From positions 1-64,000 of the forward strand of contig JAJPGZ010000010.1 in assembly GCA_021325495.1 (NCBI GenBank): a DNA stretch of 64,000 bases, written 5' to 3'. The stretch is from Spartobacteria bacterium (GTDB lineage Bacteria > Verrucomicrobiota > Verrucomicrobiia > Chthoniobacterales > UBA10450). The position numbers and the translations under genes were made by a program. Of the stretch, positions 45,620 through 54,147 are shown piece by piece. Under the pieces are notes generated by a model. The model was not told the origin of the DNA. It saw nothing but the letters and a program-made list of their open reading frames with translations, and made no database searches. Positions within the stretch are counted from its first letter, which is position 1; every line of letters starts with the position of its first letter.

Positions 45620-47144
45620 TCTCGTTAGGCAAGTAAACTGTCAGCCGACCGAAATCCGCGTCGCGGTGATATTCGCCGTGGATGTAGTCGAGAATTTCCG
45701 GCGCGTATTTCGCCATCTCGCTCTCGCCGGTGATGAAGATGGCGGACGGCGGATCGCGCATCGCCTGTTGCACAAGATCGACATGTTCCTTTGTCGTTTG
45801 ATCGCCGGGCCAGAGATAATTCCAGCGCGTCGGATTGCGGCGCTCCAAGAGAAAATAGAACATGGGTTGATAGGGCAACGCCAGCATCGAGCGATTCGGC
45901 GGAACGTAACGCTGAACATCCGTCACCAAATCCGATACCCATTGGCCGTTCTCGAGATAAACGCCGCCGGTATTCAACGCCAGTAACTGCGTCGTCTTCG
46001 TTGAATCGGGCAACACTGCCGGCCTAACGAGCCAGAGAAATCCGCCTGCGCATCCGGCAGCGGAGATGGAAATTATCGTCCGCAAAACTGCGCGATTGCC
46101 CATCGCGTCGACAAAAATTTTCCAGCAAAAGGCAGTAAGAAGAAACAGCGGCGCCAGCGCGATGAGCAAATGGTTCAGGTCCGAGCGCGTCAACGCCTGG
46201 AGATAGAACAGGGCCGACCAAACCAGGAAGAAGCCGAGCATCGCTTCGCGCCGGGCGAAGCGTCCGCGAAGAACGCGCTGCACAAACCAGAGCGTGGCCA
46301 GAATTATCACGATCGGCGGCGAATAAAACAGCAACGCTGCGGCCGCATCTGCCATCGTTGGTTGTTGCGAAATCTTCGGCAGCGGCAGACTGCTCGTCTT
46401 TCCGTAAACGGAAATGGGAAACTGAATCAGTTGTCGCCACATCTCGGGAAGCGCACCGGCGTACCACCAACATAATGTCAGTGGCAGCAACACAATCGCG
46501 ACGCCGCCTAACCAAAACGAAAGAAGACGCGCAACATCATCCCACGTGAAATTTTTGTCCCCGAGTCGGTACAAGATCGACAAGGTGAAGATCGACATCG
46601 AAAAATAGATCGCCTGATCGTGTCGGAGCACGAGCGATACAGCTGTGCAAATTCCCGCGACGCAGGCGAGCCACGAATTGTTTTTGGACATGGCGCGCAA
46701 ATAAAGAAGCGCCGCCAACAATGTCGCGGTGATCCCCTGCCACACCGCGAACGGAACGAAATTGAAAAGCGGAAGTCCGAGCACACATGCGGGCAGAGCC
46801 GCGGCAAACGCAATTGCCGGATTCATCAGCGGCCGCGCGATGGCGTAGAGCAACAGCGGAATCAAACAAAAGATCGACAATCCCATTCCACGCATCGTCA
46901 CGAGCGACGTGCCGAAGAGTTTGAAGGAAAGCGCAACGGTGTAGAAGGAAAGCGGCGGTTGCAGACTAACGAAGTCGCGATGCGGCAGCTCGCCATTCAT
47001 GACTCGCACCGCGCCGTAAGCGAGAAAACCTTCGTCGCCCCAATCGATGCCGCTGCGCCAACGCGGCCACGCAATTGTTAGGCAAACGGCGAGCAAGAGG
47101 GTGACGCAGGCAAGATCGACAATGAACGAGCGAAGCGGTTTCAC
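45606..47144 (-). CDS. membrane glycosyltransferase, PMT/ArnT-like (GT-C)
   Basis: About 512 residues with about ten membrane helices. The first lumenal loop carries the acidic pair [18 protein letters not shown], a GT-C/GT39 feature, followed by QPPLSFY. It probably transfers a sugar from a polyprenyl-phosphate donor to a glycan or protein. I chose the GTG at 47144; a TTG at 47192 adds 16 residues. It overlaps the topB stop. Three AAGATCGACA words lie in frame, including a direct pair at 46573 and 46588. Confidence 0.8.
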   Translation of the reverse strand: MKPLRSFIVDLACVTLLLAVCLTIAWPRWRSGIDWGDEGFLAYGAVRVMNGELPHRDFVSLQPPLSFYTVALSFKLFGTSLVTMRGMGLSIFCLIPLLLYAIARPLMNPAIAFAAALPACVLGLPLFNFVPFAVWQGITATLLAALLYLRAMSKNNSWLACVAGICTAVSLVLRHDQAIYFSMSIFTLSILYRLGDKNFTWDDVARLLSFWLGGVAIVLLPLTLCWWYAGALPEMWRQLIQFPISVYGKTSSLPLPKISQQPTMADAAAALLFYSPPIVIILATLWFVQRVLRGRFARREAMLGFFLVWSALFYLQALTRSDLNHLLIALAPLFLLTAFCWKIFVDAMGNRAVLRTIISISAAGCAGGFLWLVRPAVLPDSTKTTQLLALNTGGVYLENGQWVSDLVTDVQRYVPPNRSMLALPYQPMFYFLLERRNPTRWNYLWPGDQTTKEHVDLVQQAMRDPPSAIFITGESEMAKYAPEILDYIHGEYHRDADFGRLTVYLPNETTPP

Positions 47145-47242
47145 GTGGCGGCGGGTGAAGAATAGAAATGGAAATCGACAATCCAAGCGCAAACATTCTT
47201 TGACGGCGCAAGATATGGTGTGTTACTAGGTGACGCGACACT

Positions 47243-47755
47243 ATGCGTTGTCCAAAGTGCGGGTCGGCCGACGACAAGGTCGTGGATTCCCGACAGTCCC
47301 GCGACGCCTCCACCATCCGGCGCCGACGCGAGTGTTTGAAATGCAAATATCGCTTCACCACTTACGAAGAAATCGAGCGCACCGATCTGCGCGTGATCAA
47401 ACGCGACCGGACTCATGAACAATTCGATCGTCGCAAACTCGTTAACAGCATTGCGCGTTCTTTTGAAAAACGATCCGTTAGTCTCGTCACTCTCGAACAA
47501 ATGGTGGATGAGGTTGTGCACGAACTTGAAACGAGCGGGCGCGAAGTGCATTCGTCCGCCATCGGCGCGAAAGTTTTGGAGAAGCTGCGGGACATCGATG
47601 AAGTCGCGTATCTGCGCTACGCGTCGGTCCATCGCCATTTTTCCGATGTCGACGAATTCGTTGAAGCGATTCAGCAGCTCGGCCGGCGCATGAAAAAAAA
47701 TTCAGCCCAGAGCGAGTTGTTTCCCCCGGAAGTAGGAAGTCATGGTCGCGTTTAA
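47243..47755 (+). CDS. nrdR: transcriptional repressor NrdR
   Basis: 170 residues. The zinc ribbon MRCPKCGSADDKVVDSRQ with CLKCKYRF is followed by the ATP-cone domain (ALRVLLKNDPLVSSL-like frame shared by the family is seen as RKLVNSIARSFEKRSV here). NrdR represses ribonucleotide reductase genes in response to ATP/dATP. The targets are outside the window. The next gene overlaps by 14 bases. Confidence 0.94.
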   Translation: MRCPKCGSADDKVVDSRQSRDASTIRRRRECLKCKYRFTTYEEIERTDLRVIKRDRTHEQFDRRKLVNSIARSFEKRSVSLVTLEQMVDEVVHELETSGREVHSSAIGAKVLEKLRDIDEVAYLRYASVHRHFSDVDEFVEAIQQLGRRMKKNSAQSELFPPEVGSHGRV

Positions 47756-48302
47756 AGAAGAGTTTCCCTATTTGCGCTGCGACTCGGGCCAGCTCTTCGA
47801 GTTCAATCGCGATTGGCTGCACGACGCCATCACGCGGGCGGCGAGCGACGCCGGCTACCCGAGTTGGTGGCTGACCGATCACGTGACCGAAAGCATTGCG
47901 TTTTATCTGCGGCTGCGGAACGACGAATCGGTCGTCGCCTTCAGCCAGCTTTCGCAAACGGTGCGGCACATTTTGAAAGTGATCGGTTACAAGGAAATCG
48001 TCCCGCATTTCAAGCCGACGCCGCCGCCGGTGTCGATCTGCCTGCTCGAGATCGCGCTCGAAGCCGGCGCGGGATACGAGCTCGCGTTTTTCGATCTGCT
48101 CGAGAAACGCGTCACCGCCTTGCTCGATATGGGCGCGGAGACTTTACAACTGCGTTCGTTAGGCGCGTGCGTGAAACATTTGCGCGGGACGAAAATTTGG
48201 ACGCGGCAATGCGACCCGCTCCGGGAGGAGATCGCGTGCTTTTTGCGCGAGAAATTGAGCTTGCGGGGCGAGGTCGAGCGTTTGGATTGTTCGTTGCGGT
48301 GA
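47742..48302 (+). CDS. hypothetical protein coupled to nrdR
   Basis: 186 residues: MVAFKEEFPYLRCDSGQLFE, mostly helical with several Trp and Cys, ending REKLSLRGEVERLDCSLR. No domain is recognised. The 14-base overlap with nrdR makes translational coupling likely, so a role with NrdR or deoxynucleotide supply is possible. A direct pair of AAGATCGACA words fills the gap to the HIT gene. Confidence 0.7.
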   Translation: MVAFKEEFPYLRCDSGQLFEFNRDWLHDAITRAASDAGYPSWWLTDHVTESIAFYLRLRNDESVVAFSQLSQTVRHILKVIGYKEIVPHFKPTPPPVSICLLEIALEAGAGYELAFFDLLEKRVTALLDMGAETLQLRSLGACVKHLRGTKIWTRQCDPLREEIACFLREKLSLRGEVERLDCSLR

Positions 48303-48332
48303 TTGTCGATCTTAGTAGATGTCGATCTTACG

Positions 48333-48668
48333 ATGACAATTTTTGAAAAAATCGCGGCCCGCGAAATTCCGGCGAAAATCATCTGGGAAGACGACGACGC
48401 GATTGCGTTTCACGATGTGAATCCGCAAGCGCCCGTGCATGTGCTCATCGTCCCGAAGAAAATCATTCCTCGTTTGGCCGAAGCGACCAAGAGTGACGCG
48501 GCCATTCTCGGGAAGTTGCTGCTCACCGCCGCCGAGCTCGCGAAAAAGCTCGAGCTCACCAACGGCTATCGCGTTGTCATCAACAACGGGCCTGATGCGG
48601 GCGAAAGCGTGCCGCATCTGCATGTGCATTTGTTAGGCAAACGCGCGCTGGCCTGGCCGCCCGGCTAA
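48333..48668 (+). CDS. HIT family protein (HinT-like)
   Basis: 111 residues from MTIFEKIAAREIPAKII, with the histidine triad SVPHLHVHLLGKR near the C-terminus. HinT-type enzymes cleave purine nucleoside phosphoramidates. An upstream in-frame start in the repeat pair is rejected because the HinT start is clear. Its stop is the left part of TAAGATCGACAACTA shared with the convergent L,D-transpeptidase gene. Confidence 0.92.
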   Translation: MTIFEKIAAREIPAKIIWEDDDAIAFHDVNPQAPVHVLIVPKKIIPRLAEATKSDAAILGKLLLTAAELAKKLELTNGYRVVINNGPDAGESVPHLHVHLLGKRALAWPPG

Positions 48669-48680
48669 GATCGACAACTA
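48666..48680. repeat. TAAGATCGACAACTA: shared double stop of convergent genes
   Basis: TAA (48666-48668) ends the HIT gene on the plus strand; CTA (48678-48680) is the TAG stop of the L,D-transpeptidase on the minus strand. Confidence 0.95.
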
Positions 48681-49274
48681 CTCTCGAACGGTGACCGGCG
48701 TGCCTTCGTGCGCGGCGTCGAAGAAACGTTCGGCCATGCCTTTAGGCAAACGAATGCAACCATGCGAAGCCGCGTACGGCGGAACGTATCCCTGGTGCAT
48801 GGCGTAACCGCCGTTGAAATGCATGCAATACGGCATGCGCGCGCCATCGAAATGCGCGCCGGCGGGCTTGTGATCTTTGCGAACGTCGATGTTTGGTTTC
48901 ACCACGTTGCCGTAATCATCGACATAATCGCCGAACTCACTCGAGACATGGTCGCGATCTTTCGAGACGATATGATAATGGCCGGGCGGCGTGGAAAAAC
49001 CGGGTTTGCCAGTCGAGACCGTTGTTAGGCCAACAAGATGTTTACCCTTGTAAAAATATGCTTTCTGCTCGCTAAGACTCACGACGATGCGCGACGAACC
49101 GCTCGCGTTTTCATCGTGCCACCACCCTGATGGCTCGTTGTTCGGAATAACCGATTGCACGGCGCGGACGACGGCCGCGCCGGGACCGGTACCATTCTCC
49201 ATGTCCTCGCACGCCGGGAAAAATGCGAGCGCAACGAACGCGCAGGCGCAATAGAGGTGACGAAGCCGGTTCAT
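48678..49274 (-). CDS. L,D-transpeptidase (YkuD domain) lipoprotein
   Basis: 198 residues. The N-terminal signal ends in the lipobox FPAC near residue 22. The YkuD domain has the catalytic HGCIRLP near residue 176 and an upstream His in the FNGGYAMHQG region. It cross-links peptidoglycan or attaches proteins to it outside the inner membrane. Confidence 0.9.
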   Translation of the reverse strand: MNRLRHLYCACAFVALAFFPACEDMENGTGPGAAVVRAVQSVIPNNEPSGWWHDENASGSSRIVVSLSEQKAYFYKGKHLVGLTTVSTGKPGFSTPPGHYHIVSKDRDHVSSEFGDYVDDYGNVVKPNIDVRKDHKPAGAHFDGARMPYCMHFNGGYAMHQGYVPPYAASHGCIRLPKGMAERFFDAAHEGTPVTVRE

Positions 49275-49368
49275 CGGGAGCCGCGGATACTACGAGGCGC
49301 GGTTGGGCGGTTCAACTGAAATGTCGTTGTCGATCTTGCGCGTGTCGGTTGACGTTGTACGCTCGCTC

Positions 49369-49953
49369 ATGGCTACGATGACCCAGCCGAAACCGCAGAC
49401 TTCACCCGCGCGCGAGTCGGCGGCGAAAGTTCAGCCGCCGATTAATCTCGAGAACTGGATCGAAGAGAACGCGGCCTTGTTCAAACCGCCGGTGAGCAAT
49501 TGTTATCTTTACGATGGGCGCGATTTTTTCGTGATGGTGATCAAAGGACCGAACGCCCGGAACGATTTTCACCTGGTCGATTCCGAGGAATATTTTTATC
49601 AGCTCAAAGGCGACATCAAAGTGCGCATCCGCGAAGGCGACAAGATCGTCGATCATCTCGTGCGCGAGGGTGAAACGTTTTTTATTCCGCCGAATGTGCC
49701 GCATGCGCCCGTTAGGCCGCCGGGCACGATCGGCGTGGTGGTGGAGCGCCGTCGGCCGGCCGGCGAAAAGGAGCATGTGATTTTCTACTGCGACAATTGC
49801 GGCGCGCTCGTGGAAGACATCGACTTCGATTGCGCCGACATTGTCGAACATTTCAGTCAGGCCATGAAAGATTTCTGGGCGGACGACGCGCGACGCACGT
49901 GCAAGAAATGCGGACACAAAGTTCCGCAACCCGAGCCAGTAAAGCCGTTCTGA
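49369..49953 (+). CDS. 3-hydroxyanthranilate 3,4-dioxygenase
   Basis: 194 residues of the cupin-type HAAO family. The metal region DFHLVDSEEYFYQLKG and the second cupin motif FFIPPNVPHAPVRPPG are present, and a C-terminal rubredoxin-like pair (CDNCG, CKKCG) marks the bacterial form. It opens 3-hydroxyanthranilate to 2-amino-3-carboxymuconate semialdehyde. I chose the ATG at 49369 (MATMTQPKPQ). The ACMSD gene, which acts on the product, follows directly. Confidence 0.93.
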   Translation: MATMTQPKPQTSPARESAAKVQPPINLENWIEENAALFKPPVSNCYLYDGRDFFVMVIKGPNARNDFHLVDSEEYFYQLKGDIKVRIREGDKIVDHLVREGETFFIPPNVPHAPVRPPGTIGVVVERRRPAGEKEHVIFYCDNCGALVEDIDFDCADIVEHFSQAMKDFWADDARRTCKKCGHKVPQPEPVKPF

Positions 49954-49962
49954 TTTTCGGCG

Positions 49963-51003
49963 TTGAAGATCGACATCCACACCCACATCCTGCCGCGCAC
50001 GTGGCCGGACCTGGACAAGAAATACGGCTACGGCGGGTTCGTTAGGCTGGAGCATTGCGACGAATGCAGTGCGCGCATGATGATCGGCGATCGTCATTTT
50101 CGCGACATCACCGACAACGTCTGGAATCCCGAGCGTCGAATCGAAGAAATGGATGCGGCCGGTGTGAGCATGCAGGCGCTCTCGACCGTGCCGGTGATGT
50201 TCAGCTATTGGGCGAAGCCGAAAGACGCGCTCGACTTGTCGCGCCTGCTGAACGATCACATCGCCGAAGTCGTTAGGCAATTTCCGACGCGGTTCGTCGG
50301 TCTCGGCACGCTTCCGTTACAAGATGTCGATCTTGCGGCGCAGGAATTGGAGCGTTGCGTCAAAGAGTTGGGCTTACGCGGCGTCGAAATCGGAACGCAT
50401 GTCGATCCGAACGATCATTGCCACGGACCGGATTGTCGAAACCTCGATCATCCCTCACTCGATGTTGTCTGGAAAACAGCGGAGCGATTGAACGCCGCCA
50501 TCTTCGTTCATCCCTGGGACATGATGGGAAAGGAACGCATGCCGAAATACTGGCTGCCCTGGCTGGTCGGAATGCCGGCCGAAACTTCTCTCGCGATTTG
50601 CTCGATGATTTTCGGCGGCGTTTTCGAACGTTTCCCGAAGTTGCGCGTCGCTTTTGCGCACGGCGGCGGGTCGTTTCCGTTTACCATCGGACGAATCGAA
50701 CACGCCTTTCAGGTGCGTCCGGACCTGGTCGCGATCGATAATCAAACCGAACCGCGCAAATATCTGGCACACGACAAAAAGCCGGCGCGTTTCTTTGTCG
50801 ATTCGCTCGTGCACGATGCGGATGCGTTGAAAGCGCTGATCAAACTTTTCGGCGCGGAGCGCGTCGCGCTTGGTTCCGATTATCCGTTCCCGTTAGGCGA
50901 AGAAAAAGCCGGCGCGCTGATCGAATCGATTGTCGATCTTAACAAGCAAGACCGCGCGCGCCTGCTATCAGAAACCGCACGCGAGTTTCTGGGCCTGACG
51001 TAA
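49963..51003 (+). CDS. 2-amino-3-carboxymuconate-6-semialdehyde decarboxylase (ACMSD), amidohydrolase
   Basis: 346 residues, TTG start. The metal-binding HTHILPRTWPD is at the N-terminus, HPWDMMG near residue 187, AHGGGSFPFTIGR near residue 230 and the Asp GSDYPFPLGEEK near residue 306. It decarboxylates the HAAO product, diverting carbon from quinolinate to 2-aminomuconate semialdehyde. The start codon and first residues (TTGAAGATCGACATC, M-K-I-D-I) are built from an AAGATCGACA word. The stop is in TAAGATCGACAATTA. Confidence 0.93.
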   Translation: MKIDIHTHILPRTWPDLDKKYGYGGFVRLEHCDECSARMMIGDRHFRDITDNVWNPERRIEEMDAAGVSMQALSTVPVMFSYWAKPKDALDLSRLLNDHIAEVVRQFPTRFVGLGTLPLQDVDLAAQELERCVKELGLRGVEIGTHVDPNDHCHGPDCRNLDHPSLDVVWKTAERLNAAIFVHPWDMMGKERMPKYWLPWLVGMPAETSLAICSMIFGGVFERFPKLRVAFAHGGGSFPFTIGRIEHAFQVRPDLVAIDNQTEPRKYLAHDKKPARFFVDSLVHDADALKALIKLFGAERVALGSDYPFPLGEEKAGALIESIVDLNKQDRARLLSETAREFLGLT

Positions 51004-51015
51004 GATCGACAATTA
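51001..51015. repeat. TAAGATCGACAATTA: shared double stop of convergent genes
   Basis: TAA (51001-51003) ends ACMSD on the plus strand; TTA (51013-51015) is the TAA stop of tryptophan dioxygenase on the minus strand. It is the third convergent junction with this layout. Confidence 0.95.
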
Positions 51016-51798
51016 CATCTTGTGCCGGATCGCCCACAGATCGTGGAAGACCGACTTGAAAAGCGACTCTTTCAAAAACGGAACGCCGGGTGAACCGCCG
51101 GTGCCGTGCTTCGCGCCGATCGTTCGCTCAACTAATTTAATGTGGCGATAACGCCACTCCTGCAGCCCTTCATCGAAGTCGGTCATCAATTCGAAGAGGA
51201 TCGAGCATTCCGGGCATTCCTTGTAGAGACGCAGGAGTTCGGCCTGGACTTGCTCGTTAGGCTCATTCGCCTTTGTGATGTCGCGCTTCTTTACTTCCTC
51301 CGGAATTTTGGCGCCGCGCTTTTCGAGAAACTCATAGAAAAGATCGACAACTGTTCTTTCGCCGAGGCGCGCGCGCAATCGCTCCGCGCCCGGAAAATCC
51401 GGCTTCACATGCGCGAGCGACGACGCACGCTTGTAGCCGAGCAAAAACTCGAGCTCGCGGAATTGCACCGATTGAAATCCGGACGCGGTCTCGAGCCGGT
51501 CGCGAAAACTGTTGAACGAGGTCGGCGTCATCGTTTCGAGAATGTCGATCTGACCGACGAGCGTTTTCATGATCGTGCGGGTGCGTTTGAAGGAATGAAT
51601 GGCGCCAAATAAGTCGTCCGCGGCGAAATCGCGTTTCACTTTTTCAAACTCGTGCAGCAGTTGCTTGAACCAGAGCTCGTAAGTCTGGTGAATGATAATG
51701 AAAAGCATCTCGTCGTGCTCGGCCGGACTCGAGCGCGGGTTCTGGAGCGTGAGCAGCTTTTCCAGATCGAGATAATTCGCGTAGGTCAGCGGCGGCAT
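51013..51798 (-). CDS. kynA: tryptophan 2,3-dioxygenase
   Basis: 261 residues. The N-terminus TYANYLDLEKLLTLQNPRSS and HDEMLFIIIHQTYELWFKQL are the TDO signature. The heme-ligand region is WRYRHIKLVERTIGAKHGTGG near the C-terminus. It oxidises tryptophan to N-formylkynurenine. The Rieske gene lies directly upstream, with only a 6-base gap covered by TAGATCGACATG (Rieske TAG stop and kynA ATG start). Confidence 0.95.
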   Translation of the reverse strand: MPPLTYANYLDLEKLLTLQNPRSSPAEHDEMLFIIIHQTYELWFKQLLHEFEKVKRDFAADDLFGAIHSFKRTRTIMKTLVGQIDILETMTPTSFNSFRDRLETASGFQSVQFRELEFLLGYKRASSLAHVKPDFPGAERLRARLGERTVVDLFYEFLEKRGAKIPEEVKKRDITKANEPNEQVQAELLRLYKECPECSILFELMTDFDEGLQEWRYRHIKLVERTIGAKHGTGGSPGVPFLKESLFKSVFHDLWAIRHKM

Positions 51799-51804
51799 GT
51801 CGAT

Positions 51805-52890
51805 CTATTCCATTTGCTCGATGTAATAGCGGTCCCACGCCGCCGGAATCGATTCGCGTGAACTGAATGGCCCCGGCTCATACGCGCGGGAGGCGATGCC
51901 TTCCTGGCTCAATTCGCACATGTGCCAATCCTGTTTGTTGGTCATGTCCCAAAACTCGATGGCGTCGTTAGGCCGAAAATCTTGCCGATCGAACGCGTCG
52001 GGATGAAAAAACCAATCACAGATAATGAGAGTTCGTCCGGGTGATTGCGGCCGAAGTTGATGCACCATCACGTACTCGGGGTGGAGCGAGAGAAGCATGT
52101 TCGGGAAGATCGAGTAATAGAAAACGTGATGGAGATTGTCGATCTTGCCCACGGGTAAGGCGCACGCATTGCCGCTCATCGTCAGGCTTTTGCCGGCGTT
52201 CATCTTCATGAAGCCGCCGAGGAACGGACCTTCGGTCAAATCGTTCTCCGCCGAATCGTAGGGCGAAACTTTTTGCAATTGCGGATGCACGCCGGGGCAG
52301 TGGTAACACTCGGAATAATTCTCGAACATGAGTTTCCAATTCGCGCGCACGTCGTACTCGATTCGTTTGGCCGCGCGCAAGATCGACATGTTCCATTCGG
52401 AAAATTTACGCGCGAGCGGCGCAAACCATTTCTCCAGCGGCGTCGGGTTGTCCGAGAGATTCACAAAGATGAATCCCTCCCAAATTCCAAGGTTCACCGC
52501 CTTTAATGAGTAGTCGGCCTTATCAAACCCGGCCAGTTCGTCCATGTGAGGCGCGCCGACGAGGCGTCCATCGAGACCGTACGTCCACGCATGATACGGG
52601 CATTGAATCGCAGTCGCATGACCACCGGCGTCTTCTTTCAATCGCGTCCCGCGATGACGACAGACATTGTAGAACCCGCGAATGGTCGATCTTTGATCAC
52701 GCGTAATGATCAACGATTCGCCCGCAAGATCGACAACGAAGTAATCGCCCGATTTCGGAATCTGACTTTGGTGTCCAACCAACAACCATTGCTTCGAGAA
52801 AATCGCGGCCTGCTCCTTCGTGAAAATCTCCGTCGAAATAAAATACTTCTGCGGCAATGACTTCGCGCGAAGTGGTCGAGCATTCTCCAT
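51805..52890 (-). CDS. Rieske-type aromatic ring-hydroxylating/demethylating oxygenase (GbcA-like)
   Basis: About 361 residues. The Rieske [2Fe-2S] motif is CRHRGTRL...CPYHAWTYG near residue 75, and the mononuclear iron region is NYSECYHCPGVHP near residue 208. The closest style is the glycine betaine/carnitine/stachydrine oxygenase group rather than classical dioxygenases. It shares a transcript with kynA, so a role in kynurenine or tryptophan-derived compounds is possible. I chose the ATG at 52890; 52902 and a TTG at 52929 are alternatives. A separate ferredoxin reductase is expected elsewhere. Confidence 0.85.
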   Translation of the reverse strand: MENARPLRAKSLPQKYFISTEIFTKEQAAIFSKQWLLVGHQSQIPKSGDYFVVDLAGESLIITRDQRSTIRGFYNVCRHRGTRLKEDAGGHATAIQCPYHAWTYGLDGRLVGAPHMDELAGFDKADYSLKAVNLGIWEGFIFVNLSDNPTPLEKWFAPLARKFSEWNMSILRAAKRIEYDVRANWKLMFENYSECYHCPGVHPQLQKVSPYDSAENDLTEGPFLGGFMKMNAGKSLTMSGNACALPVGKIDNLHHVFYYSIFPNMLLSLHPEYVMVHQLRPQSPGRTLIICDWFFHPDAFDRQDFRPNDAIEFWDMTNKQDWHMCELSQEGIASRAYEPGPFSSRESIPAAWDRYYIEQME

Positions 52891-52951
52891 CACGGCCGGC
52901 ATGAGCGAATGCTCGCACGCGTCCTTCAATCGGCAAGATCGACATCGCGCT

Positions 52952-52982
52952 AAAAAACAAGCGCGGCCACGAATGGCCGCGC
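52952..52982 (-). terminator. intrinsic terminator for the YihY gene
   Basis: A perfect 9-bp stem (GCGCGGCCA with TGGCCGCGC, 52961-52969 and 52974-52982) has a 4-base loop. On the minus strand it is followed by TTGTTTTTT. It lies downstream of the YihY gene (53078) and upstream of the Rieske gene. Confidence 0.9.
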
Positions 52983-53077
52983 TCTGAATGCTGAGGAAGG
53001 TCAGTATTTAGTTTGTTGTGTTCCTAGCTTTCGATTTCTCTATTAAGCAGCCGCGGTGCCACGCTGCCGGCCAAACT

Positions 53078-54001
53078 TTATTTTTCCACTTCGTGACGTT
53101 TCACGCGCACGGCAAATTCGCTCGGGACGACGCGCGAGCCGCATTGGTCGGCATAGACCTGCGTAAACTCGGCGCCGAACAACAAAATCTGCGCGGAGTA
53201 ATAAACCCAGAGCAGCAAGGTGATGAGCGAGCTGGCCGCGCCGTAAGCGGACGCGGCCGCCCCGCTGGCGAGATAAATTCCGAGCGCCCATTTTCCGACA
53301 AGAAAGAACACCGCGGTGAGGACGCCGCCGATCCAAACGTCGCGCCAATGAATTTTCGCGTCGGGCACAAATTTGAAAATCATCGCGAACAGCACCGCGA
53401 TAAGCGCAAAGTCGACCAGAAAATAGAGCGCGAATGCGAACGTGCTGCCGCCGGGAAACATCACCTCGAGATAGAGGCTGATCGCTTTGAGCACAGCTTC
53501 GAACGTGAGCGAGACGAGCAACAAAAAACAAACGCCCGCCACCATGGCGAAGGAAACGAATCGCGCGCGCAAAAATCCGGAAAGGCCGAGACCCGGTTTC
53601 GCTTTCACTCCCCAAATCGTGTTGAGCGCGTCCTGCAATTGTCCGAAGACGCCGCTCGCGCCGAAAATGGCGAGCGCGAGTCCGATCACAGTCGCGAGTG
53701 TGCTTTTTCCCGGTTGCGCCGCTTTCTGCGCGATCTCCTGCACCACTTGAACGGCGCTGGCATCGAGAAAGATCGACATCTCCTGCGTGATCTTGCTCCA
53801 GGCGCCGGCCGGGTCGCTGCGGAATAAAACGCCGACGATCGCGAGCAACAACAACACCAGCGGCGCGAGAGAAAAGACGGTGTAATAAGCGAGCGCGGCG
53901 CCGAGTTGCGGCGCTTTATCTTCGATCCACTCGTGAGCGGTCTGTTTGAGCAGAGCGAAGACGGTCGCGAAAAATCTTGCGCGCGCGTTTCTCATCTTCA
54001 T
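53078..54001 (-). CDS. YihY/BrkB family membrane protein
   Basis: 307 residues with about six membrane helices. The features ALAYYTVFSLAPLVLLLLAIVG near residue 40, LGLSGFLRARF, and VYYSAQILLFGAEFTQVYA near the C-terminus are typical of the YihY/virulence factor BrkB family. Its exact role is unknown. I prefer the ATG at 54001; an earlier start at 54043 would reach into the border of the transposable element. Confidence 0.9.
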   Translation of the reverse strand: MKMRNARARFFATVFALLKQTAHEWIEDKAPQLGAALAYYTVFSLAPLVLLLLAIVGVLFRSDPAGAWSKITQEMSIFLDASAVQVVQEIAQKAAQPGKSTLATVIGLALAIFGASGVFGQLQDALNTIWGVKAKPGLGLSGFLRARFVSFAMVAGVCFLLLVSLTFEAVLKAISLYLEVMFPGGSTFAFALYFLVDFALIAVLFAMIFKFVPDAKIHWRDVWIGGVLTAVFFLVGKWALGIYLASGAAASAYGAASSLITLLLWVYYSAQILLFGAEFTQVYADQCGSRVVPSEFAVRVKRHEVEK

Positions 54002-54028
54002 CAAGAAATTGTAGGTGCGCCGGCTAAT

Positions 54029-54130
54029 TGTCCGGTTTTGCACTGTCCTACTTCAAAATCGCGAGCCAAAACCTTACCGGCCGCCGTTCGCGAACCGAAA
54101 ATTTCGCGCTGCCCCGCCTATTATAGATGT
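54029..54130. other. putative terminal region of the element
   Basis: TGTCCGGTTTTGCACTGTCC starts at 54029, has TGTCC twice (15 bp apart) and is followed by AT-flanked CGCG blocks: AAAATCGCGAG at about 54055 and AAAATTTCGCGC at about 54098. Repeated binding blocks at the tips are typical of DDE elements with MuA/TnsB-like transposases. The insertion is between YihY (starts 54001) and the muB-like stop (54148). It needs the other end for proof. Confidence 0.45.
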
Positions 54131-54147
54131 TCCCGATTTGCGCCTGG

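Noticed and set aside
54115-54127. TATAAT-like box on the minus strand as an outward promoter for yihY
   Set aside because: A perfect -10 match is seen on the minus strand, but no -35 box with proper spacing could be found, so it is not listed as a feature.
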